Source: Methanomicrobia archaeon
GTDB lineage: Archaea; Halobacteriota; Bog-38; Methanoflorentales; Methanoflorentaceae
Direction: 5' to 3'
Assembly: GCA_015661395.1 (NCBI GenBank)
Contig: JACWML010000006.1
Coordinates: forward strand, 1-54,098
DNA: 54,098 nt
Shown here: piece after piece, positions 36,067-45,013 of the stretch
How positions within the stretch are numbered: position 1 is the first letter of the stretch
Layout of the letters: the number at the start of each line of letters is the position of its first letter
The notes under the pieces: model-generated
The model's input: only the letters and a program-made list of their open reading frames with translations
Database searches by the model: none
What the model was told of the DNA's origin: nothing
Position numbers and translations under genes: made by a program

Positions 36067-36735
36067 ATGCTTCGCCGCCAAAGGGTAACGGTTTACATAC
36101 GGGCGAAAATACGGCGCCCAGCTTTGTTATATCGGTTAAAAAACGCGACGAGAATCGTTTGTCTCGGCGACAGCATAACGGCGGGCGGCTACGGTACGCC
36201 ACTCGTTACACCGTGGCCGAAGGCGCTAGCCACTAAACTCGGCTCCTCGTTTTCAGTGATAAACAAGGGGATCGGAGGCAACACTACAGCACAAATGCTC
36301 GCGCGAGTAAGTAGTGACGTGATAAACATTGTCCCACGTTATTGTATCGTCATTGGTGGCATGAATGACGTTTGGATCGGGTCTCCGTCTCTCAGCGGCA
36401 TAGAGAGCAACCTATCTGCGATATACGCAACGATCTGCAACGCGGGCATCACGCTTGTTACAGCGACGATAACTCCGCCAAATTGTGTACCCGAGGGAAC
36501 GAGGGAACGCGGACAGGAGGCCGTCGATCTCAATGCTTGGATTGTAGAATACTCCGAGGAGCACAATGTCGAGAACGTTGATTTTTATTCGCTACTCAAC
36601 GACCCACACAAACCTACGTACATCAATCCGGCTCTCGCACAACCCGGCCTAGACATGCACCCGAACACGGCGGGACACGCGATTATGGCCGAGGCAGCTT
36701 TTGAAAAATTGCGGGGGATTAGCTCCATTCATTGA
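36067..36735 (+). CDS. SGNH/GDSL-family hydrolase (esterase or O-acetyl-modifying enzyme)
   Basis: 222 residues. Block I is VCLGDSITAGG with nucleophile S36; block II glycine lies in NKGIGGNTTAQML; block III is GGMNDVW with the oxyanion asparagine; block V is DMHPNTAGH with the catalytic Asp/His. This is the complete set of SGNH catalytic residues. Such enzymes hydrolyse esters, often O-acetyl groups on glycans. The first 25 residues are basic with no hydrophobic core, so secretion is not supported. The start at ATG 36067 is uncertain because the fold begins about 28 residues later. It lies alone on the plus strand in AT-rich surroundings. Confidence 0.82.
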   Translation: MLRRQRVTVYIRAKIRRPALLYRLKNATRIVCLGDSITAGGYGTPLVTPWPKALATKLGSSFSVINKGIGGNTTAQMLARVSSDVINIVPRYCIVIGGMNDVWIGSPSLSGIESNLSAIYATICNAGITLVTATITPPNCVPEGTRERGQEAVDLNAWIVEYSEEHNVENVDFYSLLNDPHKPTYINPALAQPGLDMHPNTAGHAIMAEAAFEKLRGISSIH

Positions 36736-37171
36736 CGGGAAACCCCTAAAGTTATCTTGATCAACTCAATTTTAGAAACCGAGGGCGTTATAACCTCCGT
36801 TACGGAAAATTACGTCTTTTCAAGAATTACGACGGCACCCACGTACATTAAATAAAACGAATTTGCGATATTAAAATACCTTCTGGGGTCCAAAAACCAC
36901 ACACCTTGTGGGTAATTTCGTAACGTTGAAAAAAGAACGGCATACATGGGCCTGTTAATCGAAACGAGCTATGCGCTGTCCAATTACGGAACCGCTTTGT
37001 AAACACGTTCGTTCTAGTTTTTCACGTTCGTTATTTTTTGGGGTTTTCCACATTTATGGGCGTCAGAAACTGAAAAAACTATTGGCGAGTGTGCATATAA
37101 ACTAATAACTTATGAGATATACAAAATAAAGGAACGATACAGATGCGAGTAATAACTATCTAAATGCTATT
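36736..37171. other. gene-poor interval (436 bases)
   Basis: AT-rich, with several T-rich runs near 37020-37040 that could end the SGNH transcript. No coding sequence, RNA gene or repeat supported. Confidence 0.4.
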
Positions 37172-37506
37172 TTACACTGCTTCTGGATATAGTTCCCAAG
37201 AATGAACTGCTGGCTTGTAGCGATACATGACAGCAAATTCGTTTCCTCCACGTAGGCCGGCCCATATCTCGTTGAACCCGGACTCGGTCCACCCTGCCAC
37301 CAAATCAGGGCGCAGGGTATACGCCGTTCCATAATCACGCCCATTCCCTCAGCTCGCTCGGTGTAGTAGCTACTATAATCAACGGGTGGCGTTGGCGTCG
37401 AAGTGGGCGTTACCATAGGCGTTGATGTCGGTGATGATGTAGTAAGGAAGTTTATCGTGCAACCGGCCACAGAGAGCATAGCTCCAAGCACGTTAGAAAA
37501 GATCAA
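37172..37506 (-). pseudogene. short lipoprotein-like surface protein with a frameshift
   Basis: From TTG 37506 the frame gives a hydrophobic stretch ending LSVAGC, a lipobox, then a Ser/Thr/Pro-rich linker (TSTPMVTPTSTPTPP) and YYTERAEGMGVIMERR. Near 37320 the convincing continuation changes frame: TLRPDLVAGWTESGFNEIWA, then GGNEFAVMYRYKP, ending at TAA 37172-37174. The uninterrupted frame instead yields a Cys-rich tail of poor quality ending at 37156. The joined product of about 110 residues resembles small archaeal membrane-anchored surface proteins with a linker and a compact domain. The start is uncertain and overlaps the acetyltransferase region. One base lost in or near CCC or GGG could explain the break. 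Confidence 0.5.
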
Positions 37507-37516
37507 GCGAGCGGAG

Positions 37517-38092
37517 TTAGCGTAGCTTTTTAGAAGAACCCACCACTTTTGCGGGCACCCCAACCGCTACACAGCTTTCTGGAATATCTTCCACTACTAC
37601 AGCATTCGCGCCGATAACTACATCCTTTCCTATTGAGACTGGTCCGATAATCTTCGCTCCTGCGCTTAGTCTGACGTTATCTCCTACAATAGGATAGCTT
37701 CTGCCTTCTCTTTCTTTGTTCCACGTTGATCCGATCGTAACTCCCTGCCATATCCCCACGTTTTTCCCGATCACCGAATCACCAATGACTACGCCCTGAC
37801 CGTGGTGGATGTGCATTCCTGACCCAATTTCCGCCTTAAAAGAGATATCTATCATGCTCAGCACGGCTTTTAGGGACAAAGCGATACCAAGTAGGGGTCT
37901 ATTTTTTGTCAAATACGCGTAATGTCCAAGTCTATAAATCAACATGGCCCTAAAACCCCTATGGACGATAGTAGATCTAATCAATAGAAAGGCAGTGAGC
38001 AAAGATGAATGTTTCTTGTGCGCGTAACGCTCCGCATTATATACGTTGAGATCGCTTATTACGTTGCCTTTGAGCTCTCCAAATGCAGTCAT
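37517..38092 (-). CDS. serine O-acetyltransferase-like hexapeptide acyltransferase
   Basis: 191 residues. An alpha-helical N-terminal region contains AMLIYRLGHYAYLTK, followed by the left-handed beta-helix of hexapeptide repeats: IGSGMHIHHGQGVVIGDSV, IGKNVGIWQGVTIG, IVGDNVRLSAGAKIIG and VSIGKDVVIGANAVV. The HIHHGQG region holds the catalytic-type histidine of the CysE family. In glycan islands this subfamily (EpsC/CapG-like) usually acetylates a sugar rather than serine. The start ATG 38092 has a strong GGAGGT at 38098-38103. CysE itself cannot be excluded, but no cysteine-synthesis gene is nearby. Confidence 0.82.
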   Translation of the reverse strand: MTAFGELKGNVISDLNVYNAERYAHKKHSSLLTAFLLIRSTIVHRGFRAMLIYRLGHYAYLTKNRPLLGIALSLKAVLSMIDISFKAEIGSGMHIHHGQGVVIGDSVIGKNVGIWQGVTIGSTWNKEREGRSYPIVGDNVRLSAGAKIIGPVSIGKDVVIGANAVVVEDIPESCVAVGVPAKVVGSSKKLR

Positions 38093-38584
38093 TAAGACCT
38101 CCAAGTGCTGCAAAGCTTAAAGGTGTAAACCATCTAATGACTCTAGGTAAGGCCAGATTGTCTAACTATACAAATCGCATTTCGAACCCACATCTAGCCT
38201 TACGCTTTCACCTCTCTGCTCTTATTACTTTTCAGACAGCGACAATGCGGCAGGAGAACTAAACCTCTTTGTGTTTTAGAAGTGAGCGCGCTGCTTACTG
38301 CTTTCTGTATAGACATCATCGTTGAATTTATAGGCACTGCTTTTCCGGAAGGGAATCATTAGCACATGAAACGTTGGTCGCAACAAAGTAGCTCTTACGA
38401 GCTGACATCTAAGAAGTAACTCGAGGCAATAGCGTTATTACCTGAAGCATAAGGAGCCTTCTTGTTAAATGAGAGAGTAGCAATTCGGTGAAAGTCGATT
38501 CTCTGCTCAATCGGCCCAAAACAATTGCTCAGTAAAGCAAGGTAGCCCATACACATAGTTTAAGGGCTCAGGGCCCGATAGCCC
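38093..38584. other. gene-poor interval (about 490 bases)
   Basis: A minus-strand frame from ATG 38550 to 38395 encodes 51 residues (MGYLALLSNCFGPIEQRIDF and on). It follows the methyltransferase gene by 34 bases but has no recognised family. I do not annotate it as a gene. The rest is AT-rich spacer. Confidence 0.3.
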
Positions 38585-39346
38585 TTACTTCTTCCGAGCT
38601 ATGACGGCCATATTCCAGTCGTTTTCCGTGAGCTCTCCTTCAAGTTCCATAAATGGGTGCATCCCGACGGCCTGATACCCAGTTTTTGTGAGCATAAACT
38701 GGAGTTCCTGAGTGAAAAAGAAGCGCACATTATGCGTCTCCTGAAAGTGATCAAGAAGAACGGCATTCTCGATATGCAGCACATCGTGAGTGTCCTTGAC
38801 GGTGTGCGTCAGTATGTCGAGAGCGCGCCCAGTGAAACGCAGAACCTTCCCCGCCCCGTCGTCAGTGACGAGTATCTTGTCTTGCGGCTTGAGAGCGAGC
38901 ACTGCGGGCCCAAACCACGCGTCAAAAATAAGGAGCCCGTCTGGGTTAAGGTGCTTAGCAGCGTTACGCAACGCACTCTCGAGGGCTTCATTAGTCGTCT
39001 GGTAACCCATCACGGCGAACATGGCGATAGCGACATCAAAGCGCTTACGGAGGTCAATCGTGCAGATATCGCCTTTCTGCAATTCCACTGAAACCCCCTT
39101 TTGCCTCTTTTTTTCTTCAGCGATGGCGAGCATCTTATCTGAACTGTCTACTCCAGTAACGCGGTACCCCTTCTCTGCGAGCAAAACCGCGTGCCCACCG
39201 GTCCCGCATCCTAGATCAAGGATCGTCTTTGTCTCGCCCACAGCGTGTTTCTTGATCAGGGCATCCACGTACGCGACTTCCCCCGTATAATTCTTGTTGC
39301 GGTAGAAAAGGTCGTAGTACTGTGCATACCGTTCAAATACTTCCAT
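38585..39346 (-). CDS. class I SAM-dependent methyltransferase
   Basis: 253 residues. Motif I is ILDLGCGTGGHAVLLAEKGY, motif II the acidic VTGVDSSDKML, followed by LQKGDICTIDL and FDVAIAMFAVMGY. This is the Rossmann methyltransferase fold (Methyltransf_11/25 group) and uses S-adenosylmethionine. ATG 39346 overlaps the end of the DegT gene by 14 bases, so it is translated with it. The longer frame upstream (to 39481) is Arg/Ser-rich and lies inside DegT, so it is not real. With the cupin and aminotransferase it probably methylates an amino or hydroxyl group of the same sugar. The target is inference. Confidence 0.88.
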   Translation of the reverse strand: MEVFERYAQYYDLFYRNKNYTGEVAYVDALIKKHAVGETKTILDLGCGTGGHAVLLAEKGYRVTGVDSSDKMLAIAEEKKRQKGVSVELQKGDICTIDLRKRFDVAIAMFAVMGYQTTNEALESALRNAAKHLNPDGLLIFDAWFGPAVLALKPQDKILVTDDGAGKVLRFTGRALDILTHTVKDTHDVLHIENAVLLDHFQETHNVRFFFTQELQFMLTKTGYQAVGMHPFMELEGELTENDWNMAVIARKK

Positions 39347-40481
39347 TGCCACCCTCCTGAACGATGTCATGGACGGCGTCGCAAACCACATCGATCTGTG
39401 ACCTCGTGAGCGTGAGACCAGACGGCAGATAGAGCCCCTGTTTGTGCGCCTGGTCAGTGTGCGGGAACGGCTCCTCCGCAAGGATGCCTTGCTTCCGAAG
39501 AACGGGCTGCGCGTGCAATCCGAGGAAAAACGGGCGAGTGCCGATGCCCTTATCTTTGAGATGCCGCATCATCGATTCTGCGTCCGCGCCCAGCGCTTCG
39601 TCGAGCTGAATCGCATACATCCAGTAGACAGGCCTTGCGTTTGGGGGCTCTGCCTGAAAATGCACGCCAGGTACGGATGACAGCCGCTCCTTATAGTAGC
39701 TCGCAAACGATCGTCTAAGCGCAATAGTCTCCTCTATCCGTTCGAGCTGTGCAACACCGACAGCGGCCTGTAGATTCGACATGCGAAAGTTGTAGCAAAG
39801 CTCAGTGTGATAGAAGCGCTTCTCTGCGTGAAAACAGAGGTTCCGATATGAAACCACCCGCGCAGCGATAGACGGATCGTTGCTCACCACCATGCCCCCT
39901 TCACCGGTCGTCACGATCTTGTTAGCATAAAATGAAAAACAGGCCGCGTCACTCATGTTGCCGCACTTCAACCAGCGATCCCCCTTTACCCTGCTGAAAT
40001 ACTCCGCGCCGTGTGCTTCAGCGGCATCCTCGACGATCTTCAGATCGTGGTCCGAGGCGCACTCAAAGAGAGGATCCATATCAACGGGAAGCCCGTAGAT
40101 GTGGACGGGCATAATAGCCCTCGTTCTCGACGTGATCTTGGCTTCAAGCTGCGTGGGGTCCATATTCCACGTCGCCGGATCGATGTCGACGAGCACCGGT
40201 CGTGCGCCCAAGCGTAGCGCGGCAATGGCACACGAGATAATAGTCAAAGAGGGCATGATAATCTCATCGCCCTTTCGTACACTGATTCCATAGAGGGCAG
40301 CTTCAAGTGCGGCGGTGCCATTGCACACCGCCACACCCTGCTGAGTACCGATATAGTGCGAAAACCGCTCTTCAAATTCGGTGACAAAGGGCCCCTCTGA
40401 TGAGACCCACCCGCTGTCGATGCACTCGGCAAGAAGCTCCTTTTCGCGGTCTCCAAGCAGCGGTTCGTACACTGGAATCAA
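39333..40481 (-). CDS. DegT/DnrJ/EryC1-family sugar aminotransferase (perosamine-synthase-like)
   Basis: 382 residues. The N-terminal MIPVYEPLLGDREKELLAEC and SGWVSSEGPFV region, the aspartate in IVEDAAEAHGA, the PLP lysine in FYANKIVTTGEGG and the arginine-rich segment FRMSNLQAAVGVAQLER match the perosamine-synthase branch (transfer of an amino group to C4 of a 4-keto-6-deoxy sugar nucleotide). The start is TTG 40481: no ATG or GTG in frame precedes the conserved N-terminus and the cupin gene ends 23 bases upstream. It is the middle gene of the cupin-DegT-methyltransferase operon. The exact 4-keto substrate (GDP-, CDP- or UDP-linked) is not determined. Confidence 0.9.
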   Translation of the reverse strand: MIPVYEPLLGDREKELLAECIDSGWVSSEGPFVTEFEERFSHYIGTQQGVAVCNGTAALEAALYGISVRKGDEIIMPSLTIISCAIAALRLGARPVLVDIDPATWNMDPTQLEAKITSRTRAIMPVHIYGLPVDMDPLFECASDHDLKIVEDAAEAHGAEYFSRVKGDRWLKCGNMSDAACFSFYANKIVTTGEGGMVVSNDPSIAARVVSYRNLCFHAEKRFYHTELCYNFRMSNLQAAVGVAQLERIEETIALRRSFASYYKERLSSVPGVHFQAEPPNARPVYWMYAIQLDEALGADAESMMRHLKDKGIGTRPFFLGLHAQPVLRKQGILAEEPFPHTDQAHKQGLYLPSGLTLTRSQIDVVCDAVHDIVQEGGNGSI

Positions 40482-40504
40482 GCACGTTCACCCACAGCCC
40501 GTGT

Positions 40505-40921
40505 TTATCTATCAGTCGAAGGAGTGAACCGCGTCTTGTCGTTATCTCCGACGTAGGGCCCCTGTTTTACCTCAATCATTTCGGTTGGCTCGAGCATCGT
40601 AAAGCCGTGCCCACCTGAGGCCAAGAGAATGACGTCGCCCGCTTCCAGTACCGTATTGGCGATAAACGTCCGCTTCGAATCATAGAGGTCAACCTTGACC
40701 CTCCCTTTTCGGACTAAGAGCACCTCTTGGGTCAGTTGGACTTCGCGATTGACGCGGTTGTGTATGTGGGGCGGAATGACCGTGCCTTTTTGGTGGTACA
40801 TATACCCAAGCTGCTGCGAGAAATTACCTGGCGTGAAGAATTCTACGCCATCCTTTCCGTAACGCGAGCCGATAACGAGTGCGATCAGTTCATCGTTTTC
40901 ATCATAGAACTTTTCTAACAT
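40505..40921 (-). CDS. cupin-fold protein of glycan operons
   Basis: 138 residues of small beta-barrel type. The metal-binding cupin motif appears as PPHIHNRVNREVQLTQEVLL (His, His, then Glu), with the second-motif histidine in ILLASGGHGFTML. This subfamily stands next to DegT genes in many polysaccharide clusters; its activity is not settled, with sugar isomerase or epimerase roles discussed for related WxcM-like cupins. ATG 40921 begins the fold. The TATA-like box at 40965-40975 would give a leader of about 25 bases, so this is the first gene of the three-gene operon reading down to 38585. Confidence 0.8.
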   Translation of the reverse strand: MLEKFYDENDELIALVIGSRYGKDGVEFFTPGNFSQQLGYMYHQKGTVIPPHIHNRVNREVQLTQEVLLVRKGRVKVDLYDSKRTFIANTVLEAGDVILLASGGHGFTMLEPTEMIEVKQGPYVGDNDKTRFTPSTDR

Positions 40922-40964
40922 AGTCGACCTGGAGTTTCTTGAGGAGAGGTCAAACAATCTTTTC

Positions 40965-40975
40965 TTTTTAATAAC
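40965..40975 (-). promoter_or_regulatory. TATA-like box of the cupin-DegT-methyltransferase operon
   Basis: Minus strand TTATTAAAAAG, about 45 bases before ATG 40921. The transcript would start near 40943. Confidence 0.5.
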
Positions 40976-41153
40976 ATATTGGGGATCACTCTCGGTGCAA
41001 CCGCACCATCGCCAGTCTCGCTTCCAAAAACCGGAGGCCTTTCGAACCGGCGCCTGCCTTTTCTGCGATCTTGCATTATCGACGCTGCGAGAACACCGAG
41101 GAACTCAGATCATGCAAATAAGACGCGAACAGCAACAAGCTGCGATTGAAGCA

Positions 41154-42035
41154 TTATTCCATATCCCCCTTTGGTCCCGAAACCTTCTCAATTAGGTATC
41201 GGCCTATTTCATGGCTTAAGTCTTCCCTTTCCAGTGCGAAATCAATAACTGCTTTTATGTAGCCAATCTTGTCTCCCGTGTCGTATCGCTTTCCTTCGAT
41301 CACGTGAGCGTAGACGTCGCGCTCACGCAGGAGCAATCTAATCGCATCAGTGAGTTGTACCTCGTCTTGTGTGGAACGAGAAACCCGCTTGATACAATCA
41401 AAGAGATCTGGTGTCATAATGTACCGTCCGACGATGCCCATGCGCGAGGGGGCTTCCAGCGGTTTAGGCTTCTCAACGAGGTCGCTCACGCGGTAAAGTG
41501 ACTCGGTGACCCTTTCCCCTTTTACGATGCCATATTGAGGTACCCTATCTCGTGATACGTTCTCAACGGCAATCAACGGGCACTCGTACGTCGCGAACAG
41601 GTTTGCAAGTTGCCTCATGCACGGGGTGTTTGACTTTATGATGTCATCGCCGAGCAATATGGCAAAGGGGTCAGCTCCAATGTGTTTCTCTGCCTTTAAA
41701 ACAGCATCTCCAAGGCCTTTTGGCTCTTTTTGCCGAATATAATGGATGTCAGCCAAAGTGGAGATTGCTCTTATTTCTTCGAGCTCATCACGCTTGTCGT
41801 TCTGAGCTAAATGGTTTTCAAGCTCTGGAGAGAAATCGAAGTAATCTTCTATCGTCCGCTTGCCTCGTCCGGTAATGATGATGATATCGTCTATGCCAGA
41901 TGATATCGCCTCTTCGACGACAAATTGTATGACAGGCTTGTCCACAATAGGCAGCATTTCTTTAGGCTGGACTTTCGTCGCAGGGAGAAAGCGCGTACCT
42001 AACCCCGCTGCGGGTATCACTGCTTTTTTAATCAT
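41154..42035 (-). CDS. galU: UTP-glucose-1-phosphate uridylyltransferase
   Basis: 293 residues. The signature AVIPAAGLGTRFLPATKVQP is followed by KEMLPIVDKPVIQFVVEEA, GRGKRTIEDYFDFSPELE, KEPKGLGDAVLKAEKHIG, FAILLGDDI (metal aspartate) and VEKPKP, the complete GalU order. It makes UDP-glucose from UTP and glucose-1-phosphate. ATG 42035 gives the usual MIKKAVIPAAG start; ATG 42050 is also in frame. It is divergent from ugd (42596), which uses its product, with 560 bases between them. Confidence 0.93.
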   Translation of the reverse strand: MIKKAVIPAAGLGTRFLPATKVQPKEMLPIVDKPVIQFVVEEAISSGIDDIIIITGRGKRTIEDYFDFSPELENHLAQNDKRDELEEIRAISTLADIHYIRQKEPKGLGDAVLKAEKHIGADPFAILLGDDIIKSNTPCMRQLANLFATYECPLIAVENVSRDRVPQYGIVKGERVTESLYRVSDLVEKPKPLEAPSRMGIVGRYIMTPDLFDCIKRVSRSTQDEVQLTDAIRLLLRERDVYAHVIEGKRYDTGDKIGYIKAVIDFALEREDLSHEIGRYLIEKVSGPKGDME

Positions 42036-42564
42036 TATTCTCTTTCGCATCGCAGGAGGTCGTTGCAAGTACTGATCGTCTGACGGCGGAACACGTCGCG
42101 CGCCGCGTGAACGTTGCGCGACGTGGATTAAACTCTTCCCGCGGGCATATCATCAAATATCTCTGACTACTTCAAATATCTCTGACTACTTCCGCTGCCA
42201 GCGCCAGAGGACACAAGGAGCAACTACAAAAAAAAGCTTTGTGGTTCCGTGCAGCTTCGCACTTTGGCGTGCACTACTCAGGATGAGTCCTTTAAAGGCT
42301 TTGATTTGTTCTGCAATCGGCTCCGATAAAAGGTTAATCCTTTAGATGCGAGGATCAACATCACGACTTGAGGCGCTGATCGTCTTGCCGAATGCCAACC
42401 CCCCGCAAAGAACAAGACATAGAGGTGATATCTGCAGAAAAACGAGACGCTTCTTGTTGTGCAGTGCTGCCTTTATATCACCTTGAGCACACCTACGGCG
42501 TGCGCACCGGACGATCGCTCTTTTTTCTACCTTCTTAGGAAACCTGGCGTCGCGCAAACACAAC
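42036..42564. other. intergenic region between divergent galU and ugd
   Basis: About 530 bases containing an exact 19-base tandem duplication (42153-42190), T-rich stretches and the promoter for ugd at its right end. A minus-strand frame at 42342-42563 is Arg/Cys-rich and not credible as protein. Confidence 0.45.
42153..42190. repeat. tandem 19-base duplication
   Basis: The unit TCAAATATCTCTGACTACT occurs twice without a gap (42153-42171 and 42172-42190). Two units only. It is most likely a slippage event in the galU leader region. Confidence 0.85.
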
Positions 42565-42572
42565 TTTTAAAT
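42565..42572 (+). promoter_or_regulatory. TATA-like box for ugd, implying a leaderless GTG start
   Basis: TTTTAAAT. A start 25-28 bases downstream falls at about 42594-42597, that is, at GTG 42596. Confidence 0.45.
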
Positions 42573-42595
42573 GAATGACAGCACACGAAAACGCA

Positions 42596-43963
42596 GTGCA
42601 GCGCATATCAATCGTCGGAACCGGGTACGTTGGCCTCAGCTCTGCCGCATGCTTTGCGTCGAAGGGTTACGACGTAATCGCATCCACGCGCAACGAAGAT
42701 AAGGTGCGCATCATCAATGCAAAGCGGGCCCCTTTTCACGAACCAGGACTGGATGAAGCGGTGCGAACAGGCATCGAATCGGGACACTTACGTGCTGAGA
42801 TTAGTCGTTCTGAGGCAGTGCGTCAAACTGAGGTCACGTTTCTCACCGTAGGCACGCCGGAGAAAGCTGACGGAACGATCGACCTGCGTTTCGTCATCAG
42901 TGCAAGTGAGGACATCGGGCGTGCATTAAAACGTAAGAAAGCCTACCACCTCGTTGTGGTCAAGAGCACCGTAACGCCCGGCACAGTGCGGGGCCCCATC
43001 AAAGCCGCTCTTGAGGAAGCCTCGGGACTTGTTGCCGGGCGTGATTTTGGCCTTTGCATGAATCCGGAATTCCTCAAGCAAGGATCAGCAATTCGGGACA
43101 TGTTGAACCCCGATCGTGTGATAATTGGGGAATATGATAAACGGTCGGGCCAACGGCTGGCAGATCTGCTTGAGGGTTTTTATGGGCCGGGCATCCCCTT
43201 ACTAAGGATGAGCCTTGAATCGGCAGAGATGGTCAAATACGCGAGTAACACCTTTCTTGCGATGAAGATCTCCTATGCAAATGAAATGGCACGTATTTGT
43301 GAGCAGGTCCCGGGCGTCGATGTATCTAAGGTGATGGCAGGCGTGGGACTGGACGAGAGGATCAACCCCAAATTCCTCAATGCCGGGGCGGGGTTTGGGG
43401 GCTCATGCCTGCCTAAAGATACAAAAGCGTTATGCAAGTTCGCTGAGGCACGGGGCTATTCAGCGCCTTTGCTGAGGGCGACGCTGGCGGTAAATCAAGC
43501 GCAAGCCTCCCACGTCGCCCAGCTCGCTCTTGCAACGCTCGGGGAACCACGGGACAAGAAAGTGGCCCTCCTCGGCCTCGCTTTCAAGCCCGATACCGAT
43601 GACCTGCGTGAGGCCCCACCCCTCACAGTTGCCCGCACACTCTTGAAGGCGGGCGCGCACGTCAGCGCGTTCGATCCCGTGGTCAAGCAAGTGAGTCAGA
43701 CCGGCTTTGAAGGGCTTGAGTATCCACCCTCAATTGCAGAATGCCTTGATGGAGCGCACTGTTGTATTATTTTGACCGAGTGGGGGCAGTTTAAGCAGCT
43801 GACACCTGATGATTTCGTTCAATCCATGGCGACACCAGTGGTGATCGACGCTCGGCGTATTTTTGATCCCCACGAGTTTGGGAATCGCCTCACGTTTCTC
43901 GCAGTTGGCCTAGGACGCGATTTAGAGGTCGGCCTCACGTCTATAGGCGACAAAGACGAATGA
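42596..43963 (+). CDS. ugd: UDP-glucose 6-dehydrogenase
   Basis: 455 residues from GTG 42596. VGTGYVGLSSAACFASKGYD binds NAD, VVVKSTVTPGTVRG lies between the domains, MNPEFLKQGSAIRD is the substrate loop, and the catalytic C271 stands in GAGFGGSCLPKDTKAL. The C-terminal domain has LGLAFKPDTDDLREAP. It oxidises UDP-glucose to UDP-glucuronate. ATG 42575 is the conventional choice, but it lies only 3 bases beyond a TATA-like box, whereas GTG 42596 lies where a transcript would begin and directly precedes RISIVGTG. A relic of a second copy lies at 11564. The stop overlaps an ATG (43960) of a 61-codon frame that I do not accept. Confidence 0.93.
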   Translation: MQRISIVGTGYVGLSSAACFASKGYDVIASTRNEDKVRIINAKRAPFHEPGLDEAVRTGIESGHLRAEISRSEAVRQTEVTFLTVGTPEKADGTIDLRFVISASEDIGRALKRKKAYHLVVVKSTVTPGTVRGPIKAALEEASGLVAGRDFGLCMNPEFLKQGSAIRDMLNPDRVIIGEYDKRSGQRLADLLEGFYGPGIPLLRMSLESAEMVKYASNTFLAMKISYANEMARICEQVPGVDVSKVMAGVGLDERINPKFLNAGAGFGGSCLPKDTKALCKFAEARGYSAPLLRATLAVNQAQASHVAQLALATLGEPRDKKVALLGLAFKPDTDDLREAPPLTVARTLLKAGAHVSAFDPVVKQVSQTGFEGLEYPPSIAECLDGAHCCIILTEWGQFKQLTPDDFVQSMATPVVIDARRIFDPHEFGNRLTFLAVGLGRDLEVGLTSIGDKDE

Positions 43964-44361
43964 ATACGACGTGCGTGCAACTATTCGCCTCCGTTGTAGC
44001 ACTCCTCGCGTCGCCCCGTTTCTGTGCATCGGCCGCTTTCTTTTTGGACGAGGTCATCCAACCTTTTTTCCAGTCGTCCGAGCGTATCATCAATCGATTA
44101 CGCCACAGAAACGTAGTGAGCCGTCCACGTCGCGAAACTATTTGATCCCTGCGCCTTGGTCACGGCCGGTGGTAAACAACGACCGTTCCATCGACATAGC
44201 GCGTGCACAAATGAAAATCGAGCAGGTGCGGCTGCTGGGTCCGGACTGAGGCTTTTCTGCTGACCGAGGGTATTGCTTCCACGTTTTGCGCGGCGGCTAG
44301 GAGTATCTTCCATTACCCCAGTTTTTCGACGCCAGCAGCGGCAGGAAGTGGGTAGCAGACA
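43964..44361. other. intergenic region with an unsupported short frame
   Basis: A 61-codon frame starts at ATG 43960 overlapping the ugd stop (ATGA). It is Arg/Ser/Phe-rich with no recognisable domain and ends at 44145. Translational coupling would be possible, but nothing supports a protein. Confidence 0.3.
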
Positions 44362-44370
44362 TTTTTATAG
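44362..44370 (+). promoter_or_regulatory. TATA-like box for the small membrane protein gene
   Basis: TTTTTATAG about 55 bases before ATG 44420. The transcript start near 44393 leaves a leader of about 27 bases. Confidence 0.5.
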
Positions 44371-44419
44371 GTAGCTTCACATCTAGTCATCAAAAGCTCC
44401 GACATCTAGTTGAACAGCA

Positions 44420-44683
44420 ATGATTATCACCGAGACGCAGCGTTTTGTGTACAGTCTACTCGCGCTCACGTTTGTCACCATCGCTCTTTTGGTCCTCCTC
44501 AACGTCTACGCGCTCGAGATCTTTCTCATCCTCATTATCATTGAATTCCTCGTGCTCGTCGAACTTACCAAGCCCTCGGTGATCACTATGGCGTGGCGAA
44601 AGAATATCGCCATATTTGTCGTTATCTGCGTCATCGTGTTCGCCATCATCCTCTATCAAAGAACAGTGACGATACTGCGATGA
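44420..44683 (+). CDS. small membrane protein, three TM segments
   Basis: 87 residues with three hydrophobic helices: FVYSLLALTFVTIALLVLL, IFLILIIIEFLVLVEL and IAIFVVICVIVFAIILY. Only a short polar loop (TKPSVITMAWRKN) separates helices two and three. No known family recognised. It has its own TATA-like box and an intact frame, and the hydrophobic segments are too regular to be chance. It could be a subunit or anchor for a membrane glycan enzyme. Confidence 0.6.
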   Translation: MIITETQRFVYSLLALTFVTIALLVLLNVYALEIFLILIIIEFLVLVELTKPSVITMAWRKNIAIFVVICVIVFAIILYQRTVTILR

Positions 44684-45013
44684 AGCGGGTAGTTTATATG
44701 GGGCCGTACGGGTATCGCTGACTCAGGTTTGCCGCTACACATCATTCTACTGCATACGGGGAGCTCTTCGACTACACTGCAACGCGGAGGCTTGGCGCCA
44801 CGGAGTCTATTCGGCATATTTGCCGGCAAGCTACCAGTTGTGAGTGCGGTGAAGCAGTAGCTTTCCGCTGCATTGTGCCGTTCGACAGTCATTTCTGTCG
44901 TGGGCGGGGCAGGTACTGCAATGGTGTGGAGCATTCTGACTGCTGCGCTGGATGCGCTTGTGGTAAGTGCGGTTAACGGGACGTGAACGGGTTCGCCAGT
45001 AGTCGACTCTTGA

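Noticed and set aside
38395-38550. 51-codon gene downstream of the methyltransferase
   Set aside because: Plausible spacing and ATG, but no family, no ribosome site of note and mixed codon texture.
43960-44145. 61-codon frame overlapping the ugd stop as a coupled gene
   Set aside because: The ATGA overlap is suggestive, but the product is Arg/Ser-rich without any recognisable segment, and an equally long frame covers the same DNA in another phase.
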